Shown: in pieces, positions 1-7,229 of the stretch
Layout of the letters: each line of letters opens with the position of its first letter
Position numbering within the stretch: the first letter of the stretch is position 1
Assembly (NCBI RefSeq): GCF_023017105.1
Contig: NZ_JALKEV010000011.1
Location: 101,174-165,173, forward strand
DNA length: 64,000 nt
DNA from: Halalkalibacter sp. APA_J-10(15)
Lineage (GTDB): Bacteria; Bacillota; Bacilli; Bacillales; Bacillaceae_D
Reading direction: 5' to 3'
Notes under the pieces: generated by a model
What the model saw: only the letters and a program-made list of their open reading frames with translations
Told to the model about the DNA's origin: nothing
Database searches by the model: none
Program-made: the position numbers and the translations under genes

Positions 1-1
1 T

Positions 2-1342
2 AGGCAAAAAGCATATTACATGAATGGAAGTACACGCTCTTTAACATTTCGATTAAATCAGTTAAAACAATTAAAGGAAGCGATAAAGGAATATGAGGAA
101 CAGTTGTTAGATGCGCTATTGCTTGACTTAAATAAGCCGAAAGAAGAAGCATTCTTAACGGAATTTGCCCCGGTTTACCAAGAAATAACACATATCCTTA
201 CTCATTTATCAAAATGGATGCAGCCTAAAAAGGTCAAGACACCGATTACGCACAAAGGTTCGAAAAGTATCGTCTATTATGAACCTCATGGACTTTGCTT
301 GATTATTGCCCCTTGGAATTATCCATTTCATTTAGCAATTGCACCTTTAATTGGAGCGATTGCCGGAGGAAATTGCGCAATTATCAAACCGTCAGAATTA
401 ACCCCACATACTTCAAAAGTCATTGCTGAAATGATTAGAACGTATTTTGATGATGAATATGTGACGGTGATTGAAGGAGATGTCGAGGTGAGTCGAGCTT
501 TGTTAGAACAGCGCTTTGACCATATTTTCTTCACTGGAAGTACAAAGGTAGGCAAGATTGTGATGAAGGCTGCAGCTGAGCATGTAACTCCGGTAACACT
601 TGAGCTTGGTGGGAAAAGTCCGGCCATTGTCGACCGAAGTGCGAAGCTAGATTTGGCTGCTAAGAGGATTGCCTGGGGCAAGTTTTTGAATGCAGGTCAA
701 ACGTGTGTAGCACCTGATTATGTCCTCGTGCATGAAGAGGTGATGGATTCCTTTCTACCGCTTTTAAAAAAGCATACGAAGAAGCTATTTTCAAAACGTG
801 TACGACAGAAGCGTTATCCAAAAATCGTGAGTGAGCGTCACTTGAAACGGTTAGTATCCTTCTTGGAAGATGGTGAAATCGTAGTAGGTGGAGAAGTTGA
901 TGTTGAAAATGATCTATTATCGCCAACGATTTTAACGAATGTGGCATGGGATGCGTCTATTATGCAAGAAGAGATATTCGGTCCTATATTACCGATATTT
1001 TCATACACTACAACTGAGGACTGTATGGAAAAGGCCAATCGTAATCCTAATCCATTAGCTCTATATGTCTTCTCAGAAACGAAGGAATTCCAGGAGATGA
1101 TTACGCAACAAATTCCATTTGGTGGAGGCTGTATCAATGATACAATTATGCATTTAGCTACACCACACTTACCTTTTGGTGGTAAAGGTGAAAGTGGAAT
1201 CGGAGCTTACCACGGCTATGATAGCTTTTTAACCTTTACGACGAAAAAGAGTTTGCTGAAGCAGGCCACAAACTTTGATATTCCATTTCGCTATAAGCAA
1301 GGCTCGGTCCTATTATCTCTATTAAGAAATTTTGTGAAATAA
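2..1342 (+). CDS. Aldehyde dehydrogenase, 5'-truncated by the window edge
   Basis: NAD(P)-dependent oxidation of an aldehyde to a carboxylate; the substrate cannot be told. Counting from the Met at 20, the substrate loop FTGST is at 171-175, ELGGKSP at 195-201 holds the general-base Glu195, and NAGQTC ends in the catalytic Cys229. The short (about 440-450 aa) form without a long N-terminus resembles the class 3-like enzymes such as YwdH. The frame stays open from the Met at 20 to the window edge (codons for RQKAYY), and family members have similar residues before this Met, so the true start most likely lies left of the window and the Met is internal. No partner gene is visible. Confidence 0.93.
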   Translation, partial: RQKAYYMNGSTRSLTFRLNQLKQLKEAIKEYEEQLLDALLLDLNKPKEEAFLTEFAPVYQEITHILTHLSKWMQPKKVKTPITHKGSKSIVYYEPHGLCLIIAPWNYPFHLAIAPLIGAIAGGNCAIIKPSELTPHTSKVIAEMIRTYFDDEYVTVIEGDVEVSRALLEQRFDHIFFTGSTKVGKIVMKAAAEHVTPVTLELGGKSPAIVDRSAKLDLAAKRIAWGKFLNAGQTCVAPDYVLVHEEVMDSFLPLLKKHTKKLFSKRVRQKRYPKIVSERHLKRLVSFLEDGEIVVGGEVDVENDLLSPTILTNVAWDASIMQEEIFGPILPIFSYTTTEDCMEKANRNPNPLALYVFSETKEFQEMITQQIPFGGGCINDTIMHLATPHLPFGGKGESGIGAYHGYDSFLTFTTKKSLLKQATNFDIPFRYKQGSVLLSLLRNFVK

Positions 1343-1497
1343 AGCGTTTATTCTTAATTAAGTAGTTTATGGATTTCTAATTGAGAATAGATTACAGGTG
1401 TTAGAAAGGGAGCTGAGCCGGTTTGTTAAGCAATGATAGATGCATGATTGAGTTCTTTAAAAAGATCCCCCCTAATTATAACTATTTTAAATAAAAG

Positions 1498-1557
1498 TTG
1501 ACAGTTAAAAATAGGTTATATATAATGATAAATATAATCAAATGATAATAATTATAA
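1498..1557 (+). promoter_or_regulatory. Sigma-A promoter with downstream Per/Fur-type operator
   Basis: TTGACA at 1498-1503 and TATAAT at 1521-1526 are separated by exactly 17 bp, a consensus vegetative promoter. At 1543-1557 lies TGATAATAATTATAA, a 7-1-7 palindrome that differs from the Per box consensus (TTATAATnATTATAA) at one position and from the Fur consensus (TGATAATnATTATCA) at one position. It sits just after the expected start point, where a repressor would block transcription. The gene served is the catalase-tail protein at 1632, after a leader of about 100 nt. PerR is the more sensible regulator given the product, but Fur cannot be excluded from sequence. Confidence 0.8.
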
Positions 1558-1631
1558 ATAATTCGTTTTTATGTAGGTTTATGTCGAGAGTGATGAACTA
1601 GTTGAAATGAAGGTATAAGGGGGATTTCGTC

Positions 1632-1946
1632 ATGAGTAATCAATTAAATGGTGATAAGAAAGGCTCTGTAGTGCTAGAGGGGTATCCGTTAATGAAGCAG
1701 CTTGCTAGTCAACAAATAGCGAAAGAGGAGGACTTCAAGCAAGCAAGGGATATTTACCGAAAGTACACGAAGGAGCAGCAGGATATCCTTGTGACTAACG
1801 TAGTTTCGGAGCTTTCACAAGTAGAGGAGCGAACTCGGTTAATCGCAATTTGTAATTTTTATCGTGCGGATGAACAGTTAGGACAAAACTTAGCAGATCG
1901 TCTAGATGTGGACATTTCACCATATGTTGGCATGCTTAATGGCTAA
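1632..1946 (+). CDS. Stand-alone catalase C-terminal (catalase-related) domain protein
   Basis: A 104-residue protein. Residues about 33-97 (EDFKQARDIYRKY, then a VVSELSQVEERTR stretch and NFYRADEQLGQNLADRL) follow the pattern of the catalase-related domain normally found at the C-terminus of monofunctional haem catalases (QA..Y...s.ee...lv.Ni...l..v...i..r....fyk.d...G..va..l). The catalase core and its haem-binding Tyr are absent, and the 290 bp upstream hold no catalase remnant. The start is ATG at 1632 behind AAGGGGGAT. The promoter carries a Per/Fur-like box, so expression probably rises under peroxide. Its activity alone is unknown: it could be an accessory or binding subunit. Homology is inferred from pattern only. 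Confidence 0.7.
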   Translation: MSNQLNGDKKGSVVLEGYPLMKQLASQQIAKEEDFKQARDIYRKYTKEQQDILVTNVVSELSQVEERTRLIAICNFYRADEQLGQNLADRLDVDISPYVGMLNG

Positions 1947-1964
1947 CTGGATATAGATGGAGCA

Positions 1965-2143
1965 AGGGCACTGAAAAAGTTTGGTTTTTAACTTTTTTGG
2001 TGTCCTTTAAGTTATGCGCGAAATCGTTGCCTGTTTTGAAAGGCTTCATACGATTGGGTTTCTCGTATGAAGAGAGCAACAAGTGAAGCTATTACTAGTC
2101 AAATCAAAGTACTTAAATACGTTGATCTATCCTTTTTCAGTGG
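1965..2143. repeat. Dispersed repeat family A, copy 1
   Basis: About 179 bp bounded by inverted ends GGGCACTGAAAAAG and CTTTTTCAGTGG, with an internal hairpin near the left end and a core containing the direct/inverted words GCGAAATCGTTGCCTG and GAGCAACAAGTGAAG. Related copies occur at 27439, 43809, 49588 (inverted) and 62356, with fragments at 2522 and 15451. It has no open reading frame of its own. Confidence 0.8.
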
Positions 2144-2195
2144 AACAATGTCTTTAGTGTAATGGACTGAAGACACTGTTTTTTACGTGAGGCTT

Positions 2196-2407
2196 TTAAA
2201 ACATGCTGAGCTGGTTTATCCAAGAAAGATCAATGACATTTGATGTGCTAGACATTTCACTATTATAGAGCTCTGAGTAGCCACAGTTTGTGCAATATAC
2301 AACGATGTTATGTTGAAATGTCTAACATTTTAGACAGCTGTTCCAGTTGTAGTTATTTCCCCTTTGTTTTCGGTATGTCCGCATTTGATACATCTATTAT
2401 TTTCCAT
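2196..2407 (-). pseudogene. Zinc-ribbon nucleic-acid-binding protein (YpzJ-like), frameshifted
   Basis: A good ribosome-binding site (GGAGG, 6 nt) precedes ATG at 2407. The frame reads MENNRCIKCGHTENKGEITT and soon stops; shifting frame twice (near 2337 and near 2313) recovers LSKMLDI and then QHNIVVYCTNCGYSELYNSE. The two CxxC knuckles (CIKCG and CTNCG), the EITTTGT stretch and the C-terminal serine-rich tail match the family of about 70-residue zinc-ribbon proteins common in bacilli. Two indels make this a dead copy. The assignment is by recognised motif pattern. Confidence 0.65.
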
Positions 2408-2521
2408 CTAATTCCTCCGTAATCTTGTTAATTAGTATATGAGGATCGGACTTTGTACGTATCATTCCTCGTTGTGAAGGTGATAGAATGAACGATATTG
2501 AAATAGACTACTAGTAAAATA

Positions 2522-2571
2522 AAGGGTCGCTGAAAAAGCTTGGTTATTAACTTTTAAGGTGCCTCAAATTA
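2522..2571. repeat. Fragment of repeat family A
   Basis: The sequence GGGTCGCTGAAAAAGCTTGG followed by a TTAACTTTTAAGGTGCC arm matches the left hairpin of family A. It lies immediately upstream of the M3 peptidase ribosome-binding site, so it forms part of that gene's leader. Confidence 0.5.
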
Positions 2572-2586
2572 GGAAAGGGGAGTTGT

Positions 2587-4362
2587 ATGAATTATCCAGA
2601 CGTATGGGAGCTTTCTTCTATCTTTAAGGGAGGTAGTACATCAAGTGAATTTAAGCAATTTGTCGAGGGAACGGATGATTTTTTCAATGAGCTGGAAGGA
2701 CGATTGCAATCGGGAATAAGAACGGTAGAAGAGCTCGAATCAATTATTGTTGACACTCAACAAGGGATGCAACGTGTAAGAGAGGCGAGTGCGTTTGTCA
2801 GTTGTTTAACTGCTCAAAATGTTAAGGATGAAAAAGCAGCCTTATGGCAGGGGAAAATGACGGAACAGTCGACAGCATTGCAAACGATTTGGGGGATGAT
2901 TGACGTTGAATTAACACTGCTGTCTGAAACAGAGTGGGAGCAATTATTAGTAAAGAAGAAGATGAAAGAAATATCCTTCCACCTATTGGAAAGAAGGAAG
3001 AGTGCGAAGGAAAAGCTTCCACCAGCTGAAGAGAAGCTAGCAGCACAATTGGCTATTGATGGCTACCATGCATGGGGAAAGGTGTATCAACAGGCAGTCG
3101 GTCGAATGAAAATACCATTTGTAGAGGATGGCCAAGAAAAATTTCTATCAGCAGGACAATTACAAAATTTGCTCCACGATGCAGACCGTCAAGTTCGTGA
3201 ACGAGCATTCCATTTATCGGAGAAAGCTTGGGGAGAAGAGGCTGGACTGTTTGCGGCCACTTTAAATCATTTGGCTGGCTTCCGTACCCAGTTGTATAAA
3301 GCGAGAGGCTGGTCTTCTGTTTTAAAGGAACCACTTGAAATGAATCGAATGAAGGACGAAACGTTGAGTGCGATGTGGGATACGATTAAGAAAAATAAAC
3401 AAATGCTTTATCCTTTTATGGATCGAAAAGCAACGTTATTAGGAATAAAAAAAATGGCTATTTATGATGTGAATGCACCATTGCCAAATAAGCGTGATCA
3501 GAGGATTCCTTACGAGCAGGCATGTAAATTAATTATTAGCCACTTTAAACGTTTTAGTCAGAAGCTAGCGGTGTTCGCTGAAGGGGCTTTGCGAGATGGT
3601 TGGGTGGAGGCTGAGAACCGTTCGCATAAACGACCAGGGGGGTTTTGTACAACGTTTCCTCTGTCAAAGCAATCACGAATTTTTATGACGTATGACGGCT
3701 CGATGTCTAACGTGGCGACGTTAGCCCATGAATTGGGCCATGCGTTTCACGCGCATTGTTTGAAGGAGAAGGAGCCATTAGCACAACGGTATGCGATGAA
3801 TGTTGCTGAAACGGCCTCGACATTTGCTGAAGCTATTGTTGCAGATGCATTAGTGGAGGAAGCAGACACGAAAGAAATGAGAATTTCGCTATTGGATAAT
3901 AAAATTTCTCGAGCTATCGCCTTTTTCATGAACATTCATGCTCGTTTTTTATTTGAAACTCGCTTTTATGAACGAAGAAAAGAAGGTATGCTTTCGGCTG
4001 AGCAATTAAATGATTTAATGATCACTGCACAACAGGAGGCATATGGGCAGCAACTTTCAACTTACTCACCGACTTTTTGGGCATCTAAATTGCATTTCCA
4101 TATAACCGGTGTCCCTTTTTATAATTTCCCTTATACATTTGGTTATTTATTTAGTCTCGGGTTGTATAAGAAGGCGCAGGAGGTGGGCAGCTCTTACGAG
4201 GAAAGCTATATTGCCTTGTTAGTGGATACTGCACGAATGAGTGTTGAGGAGTTAGCTCGGAAGCATCTCGATGTTGACTTGACTAAGCCTGACTTTTGGC
4301 AGGAGGCTATAGATGTCGTTTTAGCAGATATAGATGAATTTATGACGTTAACAAAGGAATGA
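2587..4362 (+). CDS. M3 family oligoendopeptidase (PepF-like)
   Basis: A cytoplasmic zinc metallopeptidase that cleaves short peptides, 591 aa, the normal length for the PepF/oligoendopeptidase group. The zinc motif HELGH is at residues 381-385 and the third zinc ligand is Glu408 in NVAETASTF. The N-terminal half is alpha-helical, and the region around 505-530 (HITGVPFYNFPYTFGYLFS) is the conserved substrate-binding stretch. ATG at 2587 follows AGGAAAGGGGAG. It stands alone, between repeat fragments upstream and a hairpin downstream. No frameshifts. The physiological substrates are unknown. Confidence 0.93.
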   Translation: MNYPDVWELSSIFKGGSTSSEFKQFVEGTDDFFNELEGRLQSGIRTVEELESIIVDTQQGMQRVREASAFVSCLTAQNVKDEKAALWQGKMTEQSTALQTIWGMIDVELTLLSETEWEQLLVKKKMKEISFHLLERRKSAKEKLPPAEEKLAAQLAIDGYHAWGKVYQQAVGRMKIPFVEDGQEKFLSAGQLQNLLHDADRQVRERAFHLSEKAWGEEAGLFAATLNHLAGFRTQLYKARGWSSVLKEPLEMNRMKDETLSAMWDTIKKNKQMLYPFMDRKATLLGIKKMAIYDVNAPLPNKRDQRIPYEQACKLIISHFKRFSQKLAVFAEGALRDGWVEAENRSHKRPGGFCTTFPLSKQSRIFMTYDGSMSNVATLAHELGHAFHAHCLKEKEPLAQRYAMNVAETASTFAEAIVADALVEEADTKEMRISLLDNKISRAIAFFMNIHARFLFETRFYERRKEGMLSAEQLNDLMITAQQEAYGQQLSTYSPTFWASKLHFHITGVPFYNFPYTFGYLFSLGLYKKAQEVGSSYEESYIALLVDTARMSVEELARKHLDVDLTKPDFWQEAIDVVLADIDEFMTLTKE

Positions 4363-4434
4363 AAAGGTTTTAATAGGAGCTTAATGGTGAACGTGCATAT
4401 ATATGAACGTAAAGCATAGAATGGTGGTAATCAT

Positions 4435-4462
4435 GCGGGCTTTCTTCTTGAATGAAGCCCGC
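4435..4462 (+). terminator. Hairpin downstream of the M3 peptidase gene
   Basis: An 8-bp stem, GCGGGCTT (4435-4442) with AAGCCCGC (4455-4462), follows the peptidase stop by about 70 bp. The bases after it are ACAAAAAAA rather than a T-run, so it would be an imperfect intrinsic terminator on the plus strand. Confidence 0.35.
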
Positions 4463-4517
4463 ACAAAAAAATAGACCAGCATGATTGGTCTGAGCGGTTT
4501 TTAGCATGTGAATATGG

Positions 4518-4685
4518 TCATTCGTTTTCTTTTTGGTCAGGGTCGTCTTGTACGTGGTGGAGGCTTGCTTTCATTTGTCTGTCTTCTAGTCGTTTTTCAA
4601 TTTCATCTAGAGCTTTCGGGTCTTCGAGTAATTGTTTTTTGTTTTGTTGAACGAGGTCTTGAAACGATGTTGAATGTTTACGCAT
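4518..4685 (-). CDS. FbpB-family small basic protein
   Basis: 55 residues beginning MRKHSTSFQDLVQQNKKQLL, then EDPKALDEIEKRLEDR, charged throughout and helical. This matches the N-terminal pattern of FbpB-type proteins (R...SFedLV.eNk.qLL.D...l..IEkrle.R), which in B. subtilis are Fur-controlled helpers of the small RNA FsrA in iron sparing. Start ATG at 4685 behind AAAGGTGATG. A TATAAT hexamer lies about 45 bp upstream of the start. The region is AT-rich, but I could not identify a clear Fur box. Function here is by family resemblance only. Confidence 0.7.
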   Translation of the reverse strand: MRKHSTSFQDLVQQNKKQLLEDPKALDEIEKRLEDRQMKASLHHVQDDPDQKENE

Positions 4686-4790
4686 AAAACATCACCTTTT
4701 CTTTAGTAATACAACCATTATAGCAGATAATAACAGTTTAATGATTGAATTATTATAATCTTTTGAAAAGTTGATTTATGTTTGTAAAAG

Positions 4791-4952
4791 CCTGTTCAAA
4801 AAGCACCAAAAAATATGGCAATGGCTCCGCTTGCTACGCGTCTTGTGGTGAGTGCTTTTCTCGCCACAAGGCTTCTTTTAAAAGATGTAGCGACTACATC
4901 CATTGCCTCGAGGTTAATTAAAAAAGGGGAAAAATCCCTTTTCAACAACCTC
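4791..4952. repeat. Dispersed repeat family B, copy 1
   Basis: About 162 bp bounded by CCTGTTCAAAAAGC and a matching TTTTCAACAACC end. Inside, GTCTTGTGGTGAGTG and CTCGCCACAAGGC form a hairpin, next to CAATGGCTCCGCTTGC. Other copies are at 26837, 36960 (inverted) and 52348 (partial). The element is open in one frame and adds 56 false codons in front of the gene at 4983. Confidence 0.8.
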
Positions 4953-4982
4953 AATAAGAGTAGTCATGTAGAGGTGGTAACG

Positions 4983-5399
4983 TTGAGTTATATGTTATAT
5001 GCTCGTGAAATAAACCCTCGTGATTTGTTAAGCATCCTACAATACGAAAGCTCAGACGTATTGAGAATCGATTATTTATCTGTTATCGCTATTGATCGCG
5101 AAGAGCGGCAAATATGGAGACGTCTGTTAACGAGCAGGAGGCTGTATTATAATCGGATCAGATGGGTATATTCTTATTTGACAGGTCAAGAGCCGTCTGT
5201 CGACCAATTGCCATTTAATAGGCCTGATTCGTATCACGATGGCGTAGCGGAACAAAAGCAGTCAGATCAACAACGTCAGCAAAAGCTGCATGCATTATCG
5301 AATCAGGCAACCGATCATGTTGTTGTGGAGCGTCTCAACGAGTTGATAGAGAGACAACAATATGAAAAAAATTTAATTCAGCAAATAAATGAGCTATAA
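4983..5399 (+). CDS. Hypothetical protein, possibly ferritin-like fold
   Basis: 138 aa from TTG at 4983, chosen because GAGGTGG lies 5 nt upstream. The frame is open further left only because it runs through repeat B1. Residues about 38-70 (DREERQIWRR to IRWVYSYLTGQEPSV) recall the last helices of small Bacillus ferritin-like spore-associated proteins, which end in DE...H...f..iY..LTG.qP. The metal-binding Glu/His residues are not clearly kept, so this is a weak match. The C-terminal 60 residues are Gln/Glu-rich and helical. Function unknown. Confidence 0.6.
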   Translation: MSYMLYAREINPRDLLSILQYESSDVLRIDYLSVIAIDREERQIWRRLLTSRRLYYNRIRWVYSYLTGQEPSVDQLPFNRPDSYHDGVAEQKQSDQQRQQKLHALSNQATDHVVVERLNELIERQQYEKNLIQQINEL

Positions 5400-5527
5400 C
5401 TATTTACAAATCACTGAATTATTGTTAGAATATTTTTAACTTTAAAAGTAATGAATTTCTTTTTTTTATTATAAAACTGAGCGAGTGCTCAATCAGGGGA
5501 AAACAACGATAAAAGGAGCGAGGTCAT

Positions 5528-5674
5528 ATGACGGTTTCTCAAAAGCGAATGATCGAGGATATGCAAAAAGAGTTAGAGCGCTTAGCAAACGAGTTAAACG
5601 AGTTAAAAAGTGCTGAATATGAAGGCTTTGAATCTGTTGAAACAGATGATTTCCTCACACAAGCATATAATTAA
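5528..5674 (+). CDS. Small coiled-coil hypothetical protein (48 aa)
   Basis: MTVSQKRMIEDMQKELERL, then two ANELNEL/NELK-type heptads and an acidic tail ending TDDFLTQAYN. ATG at 5528 follows AAAGGAGCGAGG and a strong terminator follows the stop, so it looks like a real monocistronic gene. Residues 8-30 should form an amphipathic helix. I do not recognise the family. Confidence 0.65.
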   Translation: MTVSQKRMIEDMQKELERLANELNELKSAEYEGFESVETDDFLTQAYN

Positions 5675-5689
5675 GGTTTGATCGATATG

Positions 5690-5726
5690 AAGGGATGCAC
5701 TGTGAATTCGTGCATCCCTTTCTTTT
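5690..5726 (+). terminator. Intrinsic terminator
   Basis: AAGGGATGCAC (5690-5700) pairs with GTGCATCCCTT (5710-5720) and is followed by TCTTTTCATTTT. It ends the 48-aa gene transcript. Confidence 0.85.
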
Positions 5727-5783
5727 CATTTTCTCAAGCTTATTGGTACAATAAAAGAAAGACTTGTGAAGGAGGATGGGATG

Positions 5784-6155
5784 ATGAGTGAACAAGTAAA
5801 GACCGAATTGACGAAAAAGAAGAAATATGGTTCATTATGCAAAGGCTTATGGATTGGTGGCGCTGTAGCTGTTGGCCTTGTCCTTACAAAGAAGGAGTGG
5901 AGAACGAAGATCGCTTCGGAGTGTAAGCATGCAACAGAAAGTGTATCAGAAGCCGTCCGCTTTATTCGTGATCATCGTGAGGAAATTACGACACAGATGA
6001 AGCAAGTTTCTAATGAAATTTCTGAGGCTATAAGAGGAATTTCCACCGATCTGAAAACGATGTCTGAAACAGTATCTCATATTAAAGAGAGCTCAGAAGA
6101 CGTGATTCAAGCGACTAAGGGTGTTGCACAAGAAGTGAAGAAATTGAAAGAATAA
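5784..6155 (+). CDS. YtxH-like membrane-anchored coiled-coil protein
   Basis: About 123 aa. ATG at 5784 is 8 nt after AGGAGG; ATG at 5781 is possible, and the GTG at 5766 overlaps the ribosome-binding site. One hydrophobic segment (LWIGGAVAVGLVLTKK, about residues 20-34) precedes a long amphipathic helix with repeated EAIR, SEDVIQATK and VAQEVKKLKE motifs. This single-helix-plus-coiled-coil layout is that of YtxH-type general-stress proteins. Role unknown. It is flanked by a terminator upstream and an empty region downstream. Confidence 0.65.
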   Translation: MSEQVKTELTKKKKYGSLCKGLWIGGAVAVGLVLTKKEWRTKIASECKHATESVSEAVRFIRDHREEITTQMKQVSNEISEAIRGISTDLKTMSETVSHIKESSEDVIQATKGVAQEVKKLKE

Positions 6156-6813
6156 TGTTCAAGCGTTTGTCATAGGGGACAAGCTCTCAAATCGTTTTTG
6201 AAGAGGGAAGAACGTATGAAATTCGCAAAATGATGATGTTTTAAGAAAAGCGATTCTTTTCTATAAAAGGCCACTGAGCGAGTTTCTGATCGCTTAAAAA
6301 AGTCTGTATAGTTACATGGAAAACGGACATGATAATAGTCGAGGCACAGCAAAAGCTGTTACTCACTCACCAAATGTTCACGATCATCATTGTTCAAAGG
6401 CACAATAGGATAGTAACTGATTTTGTAGTCAATTCTTAATGAGGTGATTACGTTGGAGGATAACAAGATTTTCAAGATTGTTTCTTAACATGAATGAGAT
6501 GAGGTGTCTCCAAAAGATAAAAATCGTTTCGACCCCAAATTGTTCATTGAATAATATATAAATGATCGCTGAATTAGGTGAAAAAAGGTGGCCACATTAC
6601 GTTGGCCACCTTTTTTTGTAGAATTAGAATGTATAAATGTCGAATAAGTAAGTGAGGAAAGAATCGAGGAGATGTAGGTGAATTTGCAGGTGGCGTTGAC
6701 TTCACACAACGCTTTTAAGAAAAGACGCTATCGCATTTTTCTTATTTAGGATGTCACTTCTTAAGCCATCGTATGTTAGACTAGACTGAAGAATTGAAAG
6801 AAAAGGATGTGGA
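6156..6813. other. Gene-poor intergenic stretch
   Basis: About 660 bp with no frame I would call a gene. The only clear element is a bidirectional terminator at 6585-6618. At 6453 a GAGGTGA/TTG start opens only 11 codons. The short minus-strand frames here have no ribosome-binding site and look random. Confidence 0.5.
6585..6618. terminator. Bidirectional intrinsic terminator
   Basis: AAGGTGGCCA and TGGCCACCTT pair around CATTACGT. The stem is flanked by an A-run on the left and a T-run (TTTTTTT) on the right, so it can work on both strands. No convincing gene adjoins it on the left. Confidence 0.8.
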
Positions 6814-7197
6814 ATGATGGAATTTAAAATGAAAGAGAATGGATTTCAAGGTGAATTTAAATTTGGGACATTAGATGTTTCTGGAAATGAGGAATTTGGA
6901 TTTCGACCGTTTCAGCTACTAGTGTCATCTGTTGCAGTTTGTAGCGGTGGAGTATTGCGGAAGGTTCTTGAGAAGAAACGGATTACATATGACGATATCA
7001 CGATTCAAGCGGATGTGACAAGGAATGAAGCAGGTGCAAATGAAGTGACAGATATTCATCTACATTTTAATATAGTAGGAAGTTCTGCAAGTGATCAGCA
7101 AATAGAGAAGTCATTGGAAGTTGCGAAGAAAAATTGTCCAATCGTTCAATCGGTGAAAGGCAGCATTCAAGTGACGGAAAGCTTCAAGCAGATGTAA
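6814..7197 (+). CDS. OsmC family peroxidase-like protein
   Basis: 127 aa, close to the short OsmC/YhfA-type length. The two redox cysteines are Cys43 (SSVAVCSGGVLR) and Cys108 (KKNCPIVQSV), each at the start of the expected helix, and Arg31 precedes the first helix (GFRPFQLL). OsmC proteins reduce organic hydroperoxides using these thiols. Two adjacent ATG codons (6814, 6817) follow AAAGGATGTGG; either is possible. The MATE gene starts 33 bp after the stop, so co-transcription is likely. Confidence 0.88.
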   Translation: MMEFKMKENGFQGEFKFGTLDVSGNEEFGFRPFQLLVSSVAVCSGGVLRKVLEKKRITYDDITIQADVTRNEAGANEVTDIHLHFNIVGSSASDQQIEKSLEVAKKNCPIVQSVKGSIQVTESFKQM

Positions 7198-7229
7198 ATT
7201 GATCCCGAATTGGGGAAGAAGGAAAGAAC

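Noticed and set aside
4435-4462. Strong terminator after the peptidase gene
   Set aside because: The stem is good but is followed by A residues, not T, on the plus strand; kept only as a weak feature.
4720-4760. Fur box upstream of the FbpB-like gene
   Set aside because: The AT-rich stretch contains TGATTGAATTATTATA but the two half-sites are out of register with the 7-1-7 consensus.
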